A stretch of 52,394 nt of DNA from Nitrososphaeria archaeon. Lineage in GTDB: Archaea; Thermoproteota; Nitrososphaeria; Nitrososphaerales; JARVJX01. The stretch lies in the NCBI GenBank assembly GCA_029775995.1, contig JARVJX010000002.1:1-52394 (forward strand), read 5' to 3'. Both the position numbers and the translations under genes were made by a program. Shown here piece after piece: positions 24,702 to 33,958 of the stretch. The notes beneath the pieces are model-generated. The model searched no databases and was not told the DNA's origin. It saw only the letters and a program-made list of their open reading frames with translations. Each line of letters starts with the position of its first letter. Positions within the stretch are counted from its first letter, which is position 1.

Positions 24702-26366
24702 TTTCTCTTACTATACTCAAAGAGGTTTATACCCCAAACTAAAGCAACCGAAATCAAGATTGAGAAAGCTATAGGTGAATTATAATTTATTTCTAAGGAT
24801 TGATTCATATTAGCCTCATCTTGAGGAGAGTAGGGTTTACCAGTAATTGGATTTATAAGGTTCTCAACAGGTGCATAGTCATCTGTAAGGATCGGTATAT
24901 CTTCAAGGTTAGCGGCTGTATGTTGGAATTGGTATACATTGTTAAGGTATTTCTTTAGTTCATTCCTATAAGGTATGTTGGAATTAGATAGCAAGCTATT
25001 GAGCTCCTCTTCCCTAATGAGAATTTCCTTTAGAGCAACGACCATTACATTTTGAACTCTGCTAATCTCAGAAGATACAGGAAAAAGGTATACCTTTGGA
25101 AATAAGCTTTGAAGGGTTTTGTATTGAGCCCTTAATATGTTAGATGTATCTCCTACAAGGGAGGCTATTATATTACTAACTATAACACCATTAGGTGCTA
25201 ATCTATCGTAGAGAAGAAAAAAGAATTCTTTTGTCATAAGATGAAAAGGAATGTAGGTTTTTGAATAAGCATCAAGCACTATAACATCGTACTTTTTTTC
25301 TGAATTTCTGAGAAAGTTTCTAGCATCATCGTTGAATATTTGAAGCCTTGAATTAGGTTTTATATTAAAATATTCTTGAGCTACCCTTATAACATCTGAA
25401 TCAATTTCTACCACATCGATTCTTACATGGGGATAGGATTCAAGAAAGCTTTTAGGTCCGGAGAAGCTACCACCCCCTACAAACAAAACTTCCTTAAAGT
25501 TAGGGTTAAAGGCATAAGCAAGATGGAAAAGCCTGGTATAAGGGAAGACTAAATTGTTTGACCCATTTAGATACATGGCACCATGAGGTAAACCATTAAG
25601 ATATAGAGTCCTTAAAGAATCTCTATCTACAACATCAAGATGGTTATAAAAAGTTTCCTTCTCATATATAACATTCCCTGCATGAACATACAGATTCTGC
25701 AAAACTCCACTCAAAGGAAAGGTTATAGTTATTAAAGTTATGATAAAGAGTGCTTTTCCAATTCTTCTAACTCCCATTATAGAGGAGACCATTAAAGAGA
25801 GCCCTAGGGCAAAGATGATGCTTCTCAAATCTAGGGTAGGTATGAGAACGAAAACCGTTAGAAAGGTCCCTATTATGCTTCCAAGGGTGGATAGAGCATA
25901 AAGGTTTCCAGCTATCTTCCCAAGCCTCTCTGTACTTTTTGTAGCCAGCTTAACAGCATAGGGGGGAAACCATCCCTAGAATTATGGAAGGAGGGGCTAA
26001 GAGAATCGTAGTAGTGAAAAGGGGACCATACCTATCATCAAAGTCTAAGGCTAAAGAAGTCTCAAGGGTATAGGGAGAGAGGAAGGGTATGAGAATCACA
26101 TATATGCCTGCAGAGAAGATTATAGATGAAAAGATTTTAAAACTGGGATTTTTATCAGCCAATCTACCACCTAAATAGTATCCTGAGCTAAGCCCTGTTA
26201 AAACTACACCTATCAAACTTCCCCAAACGAATATAGAGTTTCCATAACTTGGGGCTAGGATTCTACTTCCCAGTATCTCTAAGGCCATAACTACAGTCCC
26301 TGAAACAAAGACCCCTATTCTTAGCCAAATTAACTGTTCCTTTAATTTCCATTCCAATCCTGACAT
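24698..26366 (-). pseudogene. Membrane spermidine-synthase-like protein, frameshifted at a G6 run
   Basis: Two frames belong to one protein. From ATG 26366, a four-helix membrane part (SGTVVMALEILGSRILAPSY, SGYYLGGRLADK) reads to GMVSP and then ends at 25950 as LCC-stop. In the next frame the expected continuation YAVKLATKSTERLGKIAGNL and LYALSTLGSIIGTFLTVF joins directly to the downstream part (24698-25828). The shift falls at six G (25961-25966; CCCCCC on the gene strand); five would restore the frame. The C-terminal part is spermidine-synthase-like: VLFVGGGSFSGPKSF, IDVVEIDSDVI and YDVIVLDAYSK. The catalytic Asp region differs from true spermidine synthases, so the product is uncertain. 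The cause could be a sequencing error, a real mutation or slippage. Confidence 0.8.
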
Positions 26367-26456
26367 CTCACTTTATACCCTTCTTTCTTAGCCTAAAAAT
26401 ATTATACGTATCTTACCATTAAAATTTAAATCTTAAAGGTTAATAATCTTTAAAGT

Positions 26457-27056
26457 TTGGTAGAATTTGCTTACTTTCTCTCAATTTTAGGATTAGGTTT
26501 TCTTCATGGGTTAGAGCCTGGTCACGGATGGCCTATAGCGGCTCTCTTGGCTATGAATAAGAAAAGGCCTCTACTTTACGGGTTCTTCGCCTCAAACATT
26601 CTTTCCTTTGCCCATATGTTTAGCTCTTTATTTTTGGTAATGGTTTATTTTTTAGTTAGGTTTTTCTTTGAAATCTCCCTTCCTTATATAAAATACATAG
26701 CTTCCTTCCTACTATTTTTGCTAGGTTTAAAAATTCTTTTAGGGAAAAGGAAAGGAGAAACAAAGAGAGAATTTATAACCCTTAAAAGATTTATACTATT
26801 TTCTTTAACCCTAGGCTTTGCTCATGAGGAGGAGATAGTTTTGTTAGGTTTTACTTTACAAGGATTAGACCCTTTATTACTTATGCTTCTTTATAGTATA
26901 GCTCTTCTACTGACCATAGTAGGAATGACTCTCATATCCTTACAGGCTTATAATAAGGTAAGGAGTAGAATAACTATATTTGAATTTTATATAAATAAGC
27001 TTTCAGGTTTAGTTATTATAGTTTCAGCTGTATTCTTCTTACTAAATATACGTTAA
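26457..27056 (+). CDS. NicO/RcnA-like nickel-cobalt transporter
   Basis: The 199-residue protein has about six membrane helices. HGLEPGHGWPIAALLAMN near the N-terminus is the histidine motif of NicO/HoxN-related metal permeases, and GFAHEEEIVLLGF adds a second His/Glu cluster. Both could bind Ni2+ or Co2+ during transport. The start is TTG 26457, leaderless, with TTAAAATTTAAAT about 28-38 bases upstream. The direction of transport is not visible. Nickel use is plausible because larB and larC are nearby, but cobalt export is also possible. Confidence 0.75.
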   Translation: MVEFAYFLSILGLGFLHGLEPGHGWPIAALLAMNKKRPLLYGFFASNILSFAHMFSSLFLVMVYFLVRFFFEISLPYIKYIASFLLFLLGLKILLGKRKGETKREFITLKRFILFSLTLGFAHEEEIVLLGFTLQGLDPLLLMLLYSIALLLTIVGMTLISLQAYNKVRSRITIFEFYINKLSGLVIIVSAVFFLLNIR

Positions 27057-27099
27057 ACTTTTTAAGGCTTAAAAGTATTGATAATCTTTTAATAGATGT

Positions 27100-27702
27100 G
27101 TGAGATTCCTTCTAAAGTTAGCTTCAATACCTATAATTATGAGCTTAGAGAAGTTAATCTGGCTAGTAGGAAGGTTCTACAAGGGAAAAACTAAAGCTTT
27201 ACCCTTTAAAGGAATGGTTCTTATATTCTTTCACAGATTCTTCACGAGAAATAAAAGATACTACGCCATAGAAATAGATTATGTAAAAAGTATAGAGAAG
27301 GGTAAAATTGAATTGTATTGGTTAGTAATTTCCAACGCTGGAATAAAATTATATCGTTCTTTAATAGATAAATTTACTTTAAGAATTTTATATTTTCAAG
27401 GAAAGGAATTAAAGGGTCATGGTAACGTTCTCTGGTTAAATGAAGAGGCTTTGAAGGAGGGAAAAGCAAAGATATACGATAAGGATATGCGCCTTATAAA
27501 AAAAGGAAAAATTATTATTGCGAAAGCCTTAATTAAAGAAAATAGAAAAGTTGAGCGCTTTAAGGTAATTTATGATTCGGATAGATTACTTGAAATAAAG
27601 ACAGAAAACTTTGGTCTATTTAATAAAGAGTTTTACTTAGAAAGTTATGAGCTCATCTTTAATAATTGTGGGTTAAATTTGAGTAAAGTTTTTATGTATT
27701 GA
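27100..27702 (+). CDS. Hypothetical protein, first gene of a three-gene operon
   Basis: The 200-residue protein starts at GTG 27100. A hydrophobic N-terminal stretch (LLKLASIPIIMSLEKLIWLVG) may anchor it. The rest is beta-rich and basic (KSIEKGKIELYWLVISNAGI, KGKIIIAKALIKENRKVERF, SYELIFNNCGLNL), suggesting a beta-sandwich or lipocalin-like fold. I recognise no family. The next gene starts 15 bases later and the radical SAM gene overlaps that one, so all three probably act together. Confidence 0.6.
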   Translation: MRFLLKLASIPIIMSLEKLIWLVGRFYKGKTKALPFKGMVLIFFHRFFTRNKRYYAIEIDYVKSIEKGKIELYWLVISNAGIKLYRSLIDKFTLRILYFQGKELKGHGNVLWLNEEALKEGKAKIYDKDMRLIKKGKIIIAKALIKENRKVERFKVIYDSDRLLEIKTENFGLFNKEFYLESYELIFNNCGLNLSKVFMY

Positions 27703-27717
27703 ACTCTCTTACTATGC

Positions 27718-28620
27718 GTGCTTAATACCCTTCATAAAGACCTTTTAACACTTGTTTACATATCTTCCTTAAATGGATACGCTTTAAGCTTAACTGAGCT
27801 CTCAAAACTTTTAGGAATCAATCCATTTACTTTGGAGAATGAAATTAAGATTTTAAGGAAGGATTTTAGCTTAAGAGATGGTTTAATAGTAGCAAAGGGT
27901 TACGAACATTTATTTGATGAAAAAGTATTAAGGTGGAAAAACTCCGAATTTTTCTTAAAGAATGCAAAAATCTTCGCCAAAGAACTTATAAAGAGAGATT
28001 CAAATCTTAAATTCTTGGCTTTATGTGGTTCCACAGCCTATAGAAGTGCCAGTAAAGATGATGACATAGATATATTTCTTATAACGGATAAGGGAAGGCT
28101 ATGGTTAAGTTTATTCAAAGCTTTTTTATTGGCAAGAGTTTTTGAATTAAAGGCAAAAGTAAGAGGTTTCAAGTTATCCTTCTGCTTTAGCTATGTAATG
28201 GATGAAAGGGAAATAAAAAGAGAATTTGCTAGCAGAAACTCCTTTTTCTTTGCCAGAGATGCTTTAACCCTAGATATCCTTTATGGTTATGATTATTATG
28301 AAAAACTTATCTTAAAAAATAGGGCCACCCTTACCTTACTCAAGAGAATAAAACCAAAAGTTCATGAAATTAATCTAAAAGTTAAGCGAAAGTTAAAGGT
28401 AAATATATTTTGGGATTTTTTTGATTTGATAATTTTTGCTTACCTTGGCTCTTATGTTAGGTTTAAAGCCTATCTCAAGAATCTAAGGATCAAGAAGAAA
28501 AACTATACTTTAAAATCTTTTCAAATCTCAACTAAAGAGCATAAGCTTTTATTAGAATCTGAGAAATACAATTTATTGACTAAGTATTATTTAAAGATGG
28601 GGGTTCTCAAAGATGGTTGA
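27718..28620 (+). CDS. Winged-helix plus nucleotidyltransferase-fold protein
   Basis: The 300-residue protein starts at GTG 27718. Residues about 8-70 form a winged helix (LTELSKLLGINPFTLENEIKIL). Residues about 95-125 carry a minimal nucleotidyltransferase signature: CGSTAYRSASKDDDIDIF, with GS at 104-105 and the acidic pair around 114-118 that binds metal and NTP. The remaining C-terminal part is helical and basic. Relatives transfer nucleotides to proteins, RNA or small molecules; the target is unknown. It overlaps the radical SAM gene by 8 bases, so the two products are coupled. Confidence 0.75.
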   Translation: MLNTLHKDLLTLVYISSLNGYALSLTELSKLLGINPFTLENEIKILRKDFSLRDGLIVAKGYEHLFDEKVLRWKNSEFFLKNAKIFAKELIKRDSNLKFLALCGSTAYRSASKDDDIDIFLITDKGRLWLSLFKAFLLARVFELKAKVRGFKLSFCFSYVMDEREIKREFASRNSFFFARDALTLDILYGYDYYEKLILKNRATLTLLKRIKPKVHEINLKVKRKLKVNIFWDFFDLIIFAYLGSYVRFKAYLKNLRIKKKNYTLKSFQISTKEHKLLLESEKYNLLTKYYLKMGVLKDG

Positions 28621-30049
28621 CCTTTTACTAGTTTTCCCTTACTTTCTCTCCTACGATAGAACTCAAAGAAAGTTTAGAAGCCCTTTCCCACCTTTAGGAT
28701 TAATGTATGTGGCAAGCTCTTTAAGAGAGAAGGGATATTCAGTTAAAATACTGGATTGCACCTTTTTAAGAGATTTAGATGAAGCTAAAGAAAAGATCAA
28801 GAGGGAAAGCCCAAACCTAGTAGGAATCTATGGTATGATAACACTAACCAGGAGAGGATTAGAGTTGGCTAAATTTTCAAAGGCTTTGGGCTCAAAGGTT
28901 ATATATGGAGGACCAGATCCTTCTTTAAGATCTGAAAAATATCTTAAAACAGGCTTTGTAGATTACGTAGTGGTGGGGGAAGGGGAAGAAACGGCCTGTG
29001 AGCTCTTAGATTTCCTTATAAAGGGAAGGGTTAAAGTAGAGGAAATTAAAGGTATCCATTATATAAAGAATGGAGAAATTAAGAAGAACCTCCCTAGAAA
29101 CCCTATAAAGGATTTAGATTCCATACCCTTCCCCAGTAGAGATTTAATAGATAACGAGCTGTATAGAAAGGTTTGGTTAGAGGATCATGGCTATGCTATG
29201 AGTTCAATAATCACATCAAGAGGTTGTCCTTATGGTTGTTATTACTGCAGCAATCCCATAGCTCCCTTTGGTAGAAGATATTACTATAGAAGTGTTGAGA
29301 ATGTGGTTAAAGAGCTTGAGCAGATAGTTTTAGAATTAAGGTTTAATAGAATTTGGTTTGCCGATGATGTGTTTACCATATTAAAGGATAGAACCCTAAA
29401 ATTATGTGATGAAATAGTTAAGAGAAACCTAAAGTTTGAGTGGTCTTGCTTAACTAGAGCCGATAGGGTTGATGAAGAAACTTTAATAGCTATGAAGAGA
29501 GCAGGCTGCGAACTTATCTTCTTTGGTGTAGAATCAGGCTCTCAAAGAATTTTAGATTTGATGAATAGGAATATGAAGATAGAGCATATAAGAAGAGCTT
29601 TTAAACTTTGTAAAAAGGTTGGAATAAGAACCCATTCTTTTCTCATGATGGGCTTTCCTGGAGAAGATTACTACTCCATTATGCAAACGATTAGTTTTGT
29701 AAAAGAGTTGCTCCCTGATGAATTCAGCTTTACTATTGCTTATCCTTTACCAGGTACTAGGCTCTATAACATGGTGGATCTTATAGATAAAAGGGATGAA
29801 TGGGATGAAGTTAGCGAAAATTCCTTACTTTTTAAGAGCGATTTACCATCTTGGGCTATAAAATTTGCCCTTTGGAAGGCAAAATATGAAATTCTAGCCG
29901 CTAAAAAAGCTATGAAAAAAAGAGCATTTTCCTTTCTAGGTAAGGGATTTAAGATTTTGACAGACCCAATTTTAGGTTTATCTCTTCCAAAGAGAAGTAA
30001 TTGTAGGGTAGCTGATGCTTTAGTTCAAATTCAAAGATTCAAAGCTTAA
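28613..30049 (+). CDS. B12-binding-domain radical SAM protein
   Basis: This radical SAM enzyme has 478 residues. Residues about 1-130 form a cobalamin-binding-like Rossmann domain (PPLGLMYVASSLREKGYSV, VIYGGPDPS, VVVGEGEETACELL) without the base-off DxHxxG His. C205, C209 and C212 in SRGCPYGCYYC bind the 4Fe-4S cluster. IWFADDVFT, LTRADRVD and FFGVESGSQRILDLM are standard barrel segments. Relatives methylate unactivated carbons or cyclise lipids and natural products. It is the last gene of an operon with a nucleotidyltransferase and an unknown protein. The substrate is unknown. Confidence 0.9.
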   Translation: MVDLLLVFPYFLSYDRTQRKFRSPFPPLGLMYVASSLREKGYSVKILDCTFLRDLDEAKEKIKRESPNLVGIYGMITLTRRGLELAKFSKALGSKVIYGGPDPSLRSEKYLKTGFVDYVVVGEGEETACELLDFLIKGRVKVEEIKGIHYIKNGEIKKNLPRNPIKDLDSIPFPSRDLIDNELYRKVWLEDHGYAMSSIITSRGCPYGCYYCSNPIAPFGRRYYYRSVENVVKELEQIVLELRFNRIWFADDVFTILKDRTLKLCDEIVKRNLKFEWSCLTRADRVDEETLIAMKRAGCELIFFGVESGSQRILDLMNRNMKIEHIRRAFKLCKKVGIRTHSFLMMGFPGEDYYSIMQTISFVKELLPDEFSFTIAYPLPGTRLYNMVDLIDKRDEWDEVSENSLLFKSDLPSWAIKFALWKAKYEILAAKKAMKKRAFSFLGKGFKILTDPILGLSLPKRSNCRVADALVQIQRFKA

Positions 30050-30212
30050 AACTTCTTCATATTATTGGTGTAGATTCGCTAGAAAATCTTTACTTTTGGT
30101 TTTTAATTTAAGTGTTTACAAGAAGAAAATAAAATAAGTATTAAGTAATTTAAAGAAAGCTAAAATAAGTAGTAAAGGTTAAGAATAAAGAAAACAATCA
30201 AAGGTGGAGAAG

Positions 30213-30689
30213 ATGATAAGAAATCCAAAATTTATAGATATAGTAAAGTTTACCCTTTACTTTCTTATAATGAGCCTCATAGCTACTGTTTTACACGAAT
30301 ATTTTCACCTTATTACGCTAAAGGTTTTAGGTGGAAAGGGAACCATAGATTTCAGCTTACAGCCTATAGTGTTTCCCTGGGATGCATCAACCACTAGAGT
30401 AGAAATAGCCCCAAAGGGCTTAGCAAACCTACTCCTATTTCATCTATCAGGGAGCTTAGCTACCACTATAATCTTAATAGTAATGTTGGTTTATGAGAAA
30501 GATTTTATTAAGAGCTTAGCGTTGAAATTTGTTTTAGCTCCACAGCTTATGTGGAGTGTGACTGAACCTCTTTACGCTTTTGGATTGCTCCCCCTTCTTA
30601 TTGATGTGAATATAACCTATCATATGCTTCTCTTTTCCTCCTGGTCCATACTCTCAGCTTTCCTTTTAGTAAGGTATAAATTTAGGTAA
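30213..30689 (+). CDS. Small M50-like membrane protein with HExxH
   Basis: The protein is about 158 residues from ATG 30213, which has GGTGGAG (30203-30209) just upstream; the GTG at 30204 lies inside that site and is less likely. Four hydrophobic helices are visible. The first ends in VLHEYFHLITLKVLGGKG, a zinc-protease HExxH within a membrane helix, as in site-2 (M50) proteases. No NPDG-like second motif was found, and the length is about half that of a normal protease, so it may be a DUF3267-like relative with altered function. The last 70 bases overlap the convergent gene. Confidence 0.6.
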   Translation: MIRNPKFIDIVKFTLYFLIMSLIATVLHEYFHLITLKVLGGKGTIDFSLQPIVFPWDASTTRVEIAPKGLANLLLFHLSGSLATTIILIVMLVYEKDFIKSLALKFVLAPQLMWSVTEPLYAFGLLPLLIDVNITYHMLLFSSWSILSAFLLVRYKFR

Positions 30690-31315
30690 GAGGGTATTAG
30701 AATAGAAAAAAAGAGTATAGAAGAAAGGATACCGTAAAGAGAATAAAGAGGTAAAAGCCCTCCTTCCTGAAAATAAATAAAAGAATATCGAAGGTGCAGA
30801 AAGATAAGAGGTAAAGAGAGAAGTAAAAGGTGAGAAAAACCCTTAGGTTTATTAAATAGTTCTGCATCTTTTTTTAAGAAAAGTAAAAATAGAACCATAC
30901 CAAAAATTTCTAAAGCTATGGATATCTCGTTTAAATAAATTCTTAATCCATACTGATCTAAGCTTGAAGGAAAGTAAAGGGGTACTTCATTAGTTACAAA
31001 ATCTCCAAAGATTACATGCTGAAGAGTAGCAACGCAATAGGGAAAGGCTTTTATTCCCACGCTCAAGGAAATCAGAAGAAAAGCTACAGTTATGACCAAC
31101 CAGGAATGGGCCAAACCATGGTGACCCAAGAGCGTACCATAAGGCTCTCTTATAGCAAAAAATCTTTGAAGGACTATATGAGAAATTAGGTCAAAATCAG
31201 GTATAGCTCCACATAAAAGGAGTAAAAAAGGGTTAAAGTTTCTATCCTTAAAAAAATTAAGGGTAATCCTACCTAAGACATACCCCCAAAACATATGGGT
31301 GACAGTTAGCATCAC
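30620..31315 (-). CDS. YdjM-like membrane metal-dependent hydrolase
   Basis: The 231-residue membrane protein begins MMLTVTHMFWGYVLG, with a conserved His, then CGAIPDFDLISHIVL (PDxD) and LGHHGLAHSWL. These His/Asp positions match the YdjM/DUF457 family, membrane hydrolases related to phosphodiesterase or phospholipase-like folds. About six helices follow. It overlaps its upstream neighbour (the secreted protein) by 4 bases and is likely translated with it. The convergent 70-base overlap with the M50-like gene is unusually long. Confidence 0.75.
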   Translation of the reverse strand: MMLTVTHMFWGYVLGRITLNFFKDRNFNPFLLLLCGAIPDFDLISHIVLQRFFAIREPYGTLLGHHGLAHSWLVITVAFLLISLSVGIKAFPYCVATLQHVIFGDFVTNEVPLYFPSSLDQYGLRIYLNEISIALEIFGMVLFLLFLKKDAELFNKPKGFSHLLLLSLPLIFLHLRYSFIYFQEGGLLPLYSLYGILSSILFFSILIPSYLNLYLTKRKAESMDQEEKRSI

Positions 31316-32340
31316 CTAAACCTTTTTTGTATAACACCAAGAACTAAGAGAGAAAGGGTTAAAATTATTAGCAAGGCTAAGCCTGGAAACTCTGGTATAA
31401 CGGTTGTGCCTAAGATTCTAATAGACTGGGGTGAACCATCGGATATATATTGGATAGAAAGAGTAGCATGAGTTTGATTTCTATTTTCTGAAAAGGTTAT
31501 CTCCTTTCCAGCTATAGATGTTGAATATTGTCCATCTAACAAAAGTAAAGGTATGATGATTTCCATTTTTACTAAAGCAAATGCTGCTGAGCTAGAAGTA
31601 AAAGCTATCTCCTTTTTTTCAATACTGAATTTAAAGTCTTGTAGGGAAGAATTGGCAACTATTTTAACTGAAAATACTTTGTCATCTTCCCTATGAGCTA
31701 TAAAGTTTAAAATTTGAGGATTTACAGTTAACTCATAGGTATCACTCTGGCCTAAAAGGTTATTAGCTCTATCCAAGAGCTTTGCTCTAAGAAAATACTT
31801 TCCAGTAAAGGGAGGTGTCCAATTAACATAAGCTGAACCAGTAGCAAAACTTTCATCAGCTATGGTTTTCCAATTAGCTTTATCTCTACTATATTCAAGG
31901 GTAAATCTATCGCCCTTAGAACCTTCTACTTTTACATTTACTTTCTCTCCGTAAGAGTAAACATCCTTAGGAATGGTAAGGAAAAGTTTGGCAATAACTT
32001 TAAACTTTGTTTCAGCACTAACACCTTTGTAAGATGCTTTAACAGTATATTCTCCCAGTGGGCTTCCTTTAGATACAGTAGCTACGGTGGATGAGAAGGT
32101 TCCATCTACAGCTGGAGAAGCCTGGTCTATAGCCCAAATACTATTATCTGGGTCTAGGATTTGTATAGCTATGGCAAAACCTTCACTAACCTCAGATACT
32201 TTACCTTGAACCTTAACAGGCTCTCCAATGGTGTAAAATTCCTTATCGGTCTTAACCTCAATACTTAAAGCGTAGAGGGGCATTATAAGGGAGGAAACTA
32301 AAAATAGCATACTTACTAGAACCATTAATATCTTTTTCAT
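31312..32340 (-). CDS. Secreted Ig-like domain protein with PEF-type C-terminal anchor
   Basis: The 342 residues start with a signal peptide (basic MKK, then a hydrophobic run to about residue 25). Beta-rich segments typical of Ig-like or macroglobulin folds follow (FYTIGEPVKVQGKVSE, GEYTVKASYKGVSAETKFKV, YSYGEKVNVKVEGSKGDRFT). The C-terminus is VIPEFPGLALLIILTLSLLV plus a basic tail, the PEF-type sorting/anchor signal recognised by archaeosortases in other archaea. It is therefore exported and held at the cell surface. Its role may be structural or binding. No archaeosortase gene is in the window. The YdjM-like gene follows with a 4-base overlap. Confidence 0.8.
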   Translation of the reverse strand: MKKILMVLVSMLFLVSSLIMPLYALSIEVKTDKEFYTIGEPVKVQGKVSEVSEGFAIAIQILDPDNSIWAIDQASPAVDGTFSSTVATVSKGSPLGEYTVKASYKGVSAETKFKVIAKLFLTIPKDVYSYGEKVNVKVEGSKGDRFTLEYSRDKANWKTIADESFATGSAYVNWTPPFTGKYFLRAKLLDRANNLLGQSDTYELTVNPQILNFIAHREDDKVFSVKIVANSSLQDFKFSIEKKEIAFTSSSAAFALVKMEIIIPLLLLDGQYSTSIAGKEITFSENRNQTHATLSIQYISDGSPQSIRILGTTVIPEFPGLALLIILTLSLLVLGVIQKRFR

Positions 32341-32362
32341 CCTTCTTAACTTAGAAGATAGG

Positions 32363-33595
32363 CTAAATAAGCCTTTCTGATTTAGAAAAGCGCTTAGCAG
32401 AATTTTCTAAAGCTTCAAAGAGAGGCAACTTCTTACCTACAAGGTACATGATTAAGGCCCCCCCTGCCGTGCTGGTATGGTCTATCCATTCCCTTATACC
32501 AAACCTTTCTAAGGCTGCTACAAGATGCCCTCCGCTAACTATAGTGGTACCAAAGGAGGAAGCCATGGCCTTTAAAAGGGCTTCAGTACCTATCTGAAAA
32601 TTCTTATGTTCGAAAAGGCCTGGAGGTCCACTCATAAATATGGTTCCTGCACTTCTAATTATTTTTGAATATATTTCTATAGTTTTACTACCTATATCGC
32701 ATATCTTCTGCTCTCCTTCTAACTCTGAAACCTCTATTTCCTTTCTTTCATCATCTATACTTATAGCTACATCTTTAGGCATTAGAAAGGTATCAGGATA
32801 CTTGTTGAGCAAAATCTTTGCCCTTTCCACATACTTTTCCTCATTTTCTATCCCTAAGCTTTGCTTTATTTTGCCACTGGCTTTTAGAAATACGTTAGCT
32901 ATTAATCCTGTTAGCAAAACTTTATCAGCCCTCTTACTTTCAATTAGTGTATCTATAGCTTCTAACCTATCTGAAATTTTAGCCCCTCCTAATACTGTAA
33001 CGTAAGGACCTTTAGAAATGCTTAAAATTTTATTTAAGGCTTTAAGCTCTTTTACAACCAATCTTCCTCCAGAAGCTGGTAAAAGTTCAGGAAATCCTAC
33101 TATAGAGGGATGGGCTCTATGGGCTGTAGGAAAGGCATCTACCACAACCATATCAAAGAATTTGTAAAGTCTTTGAATAAGGATAGTTTTAACGGCATCT
33201 TCTGGCTTAAACTCATAATTTTCTTCAGCAACAAATCTCAAATTATCCAGCAAAAGAATTTGACCCTTAGATAAAGAAGAAATGGCATTTCTTGCAGCTG
33301 GACCAATCACATCTTCTATAAAAATCACATCCTTACCCAATAGCTTTGATAAAGCTTTAGAGTGCTCTTCTAAAGAAATGAAATCGTATCTTCCAACCCT
33401 TCCCTGATGAGAAGCTAAAACCACCTTTGAGTTAGATAAATCTTTTAGGGTTACGCAGGCTTCACTTATTCTGCTAAAATCAAGGAGTTTTCTTGAAAAA
33501 GGATCTACAGGTGTATTTAGATCGGCCCTAACAAATACAGTCTTATTTTCAGGCTCGAGATCTTCTATGGTTAAGATTCTTGAACTTGAACCCAC
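32363..33595 (-). CDS. pgk: Phosphoglycerate kinase
   Basis: This glycolytic enzyme interconverts 1,3-bisphosphoglycerate and 3-phosphoglycerate with ADP/ATP. The full length of 410 residues is normal for archaea. FVRADLNTPVDP, LASHQGR, VVDAFPTAHRAHPSIVGFPE, VLGGAKISDRLEAIDTLI, FMSGPPGLFEHKNF and VSGGHLVAALERFG are in the expected order for substrate and nucleotide binding. The start is GTG 33595. The gene is apparently monocistronic; the signal-peptide gene begins 22 bases after its stop, so read-through is possible. Confidence 0.96.
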   Translation of the reverse strand: MGSSSRILTIEDLEPENKTVFVRADLNTPVDPFSRKLLDFSRISEACVTLKDLSNSKVVLASHQGRVGRYDFISLEEHSKALSKLLGKDVIFIEDVIGPAARNAISSLSKGQILLLDNLRFVAEENYEFKPEDAVKTILIQRLYKFFDMVVVDAFPTAHRAHPSIVGFPELLPASGGRLVVKELKALNKILSISKGPYVTVLGGAKISDRLEAIDTLIESKRADKVLLTGLIANVFLKASGKIKQSLGIENEEKYVERAKILLNKYPDTFLMPKDVAISIDDERKEIEVSELEGEQKICDIGSKTIEIYSKIIRSAGTIFMSGPPGLFEHKNFQIGTEALLKAMASSFGTTIVSGGHLVAALERFGIREWIDHTSTAGGALIMYLVGKKLPLFEALENSAKRFSKSERLI

Positions 33596-33958
33596 AATTT
33601 TTTATTCTTATTCCATATAAATAACCTTTACTAAATTGATTAGCTATTCAAAACTCAAAAGATAAGAATTAAGATAAGAATTAAAATTCCTAACGTAATA
33701 AAAATGAAAGTAATGAATAGATTAATAGAGAGCCTATCTCTTCTTCTACTTTACTATATTTAATATGCTAAAGTTGTAAGGAATGATGAGTGGGATAAAT
33801 TTAATAACCCCTTAAATTTCCTTACAATACTATAAGAATCCTTTTAGTATTCAACTTACCGAGAAGATAACCAAAACAATGATGAATTCATTTAGAATTT
33901 TCCATCTTCTTAAAAAACAGTGTTAGGAAAACAAGTTAAACAAATAGCGTGAAGAAAG
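33596..33958. other. Gene-free gap with repeats
   Basis: The gap has no credible coding frame. AAGATAAGAATT is tandemly repeated at 33659-33670 and 33671-33682. TTGTAAGGAA (33774-33783) and TTCCTTACAA (33818-33827) form a perfect 10-base inverted repeat with a 34-base spacer, which may be a hairpin or operator. The pgk promoter must lie at the left edge. Confidence 0.5.
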
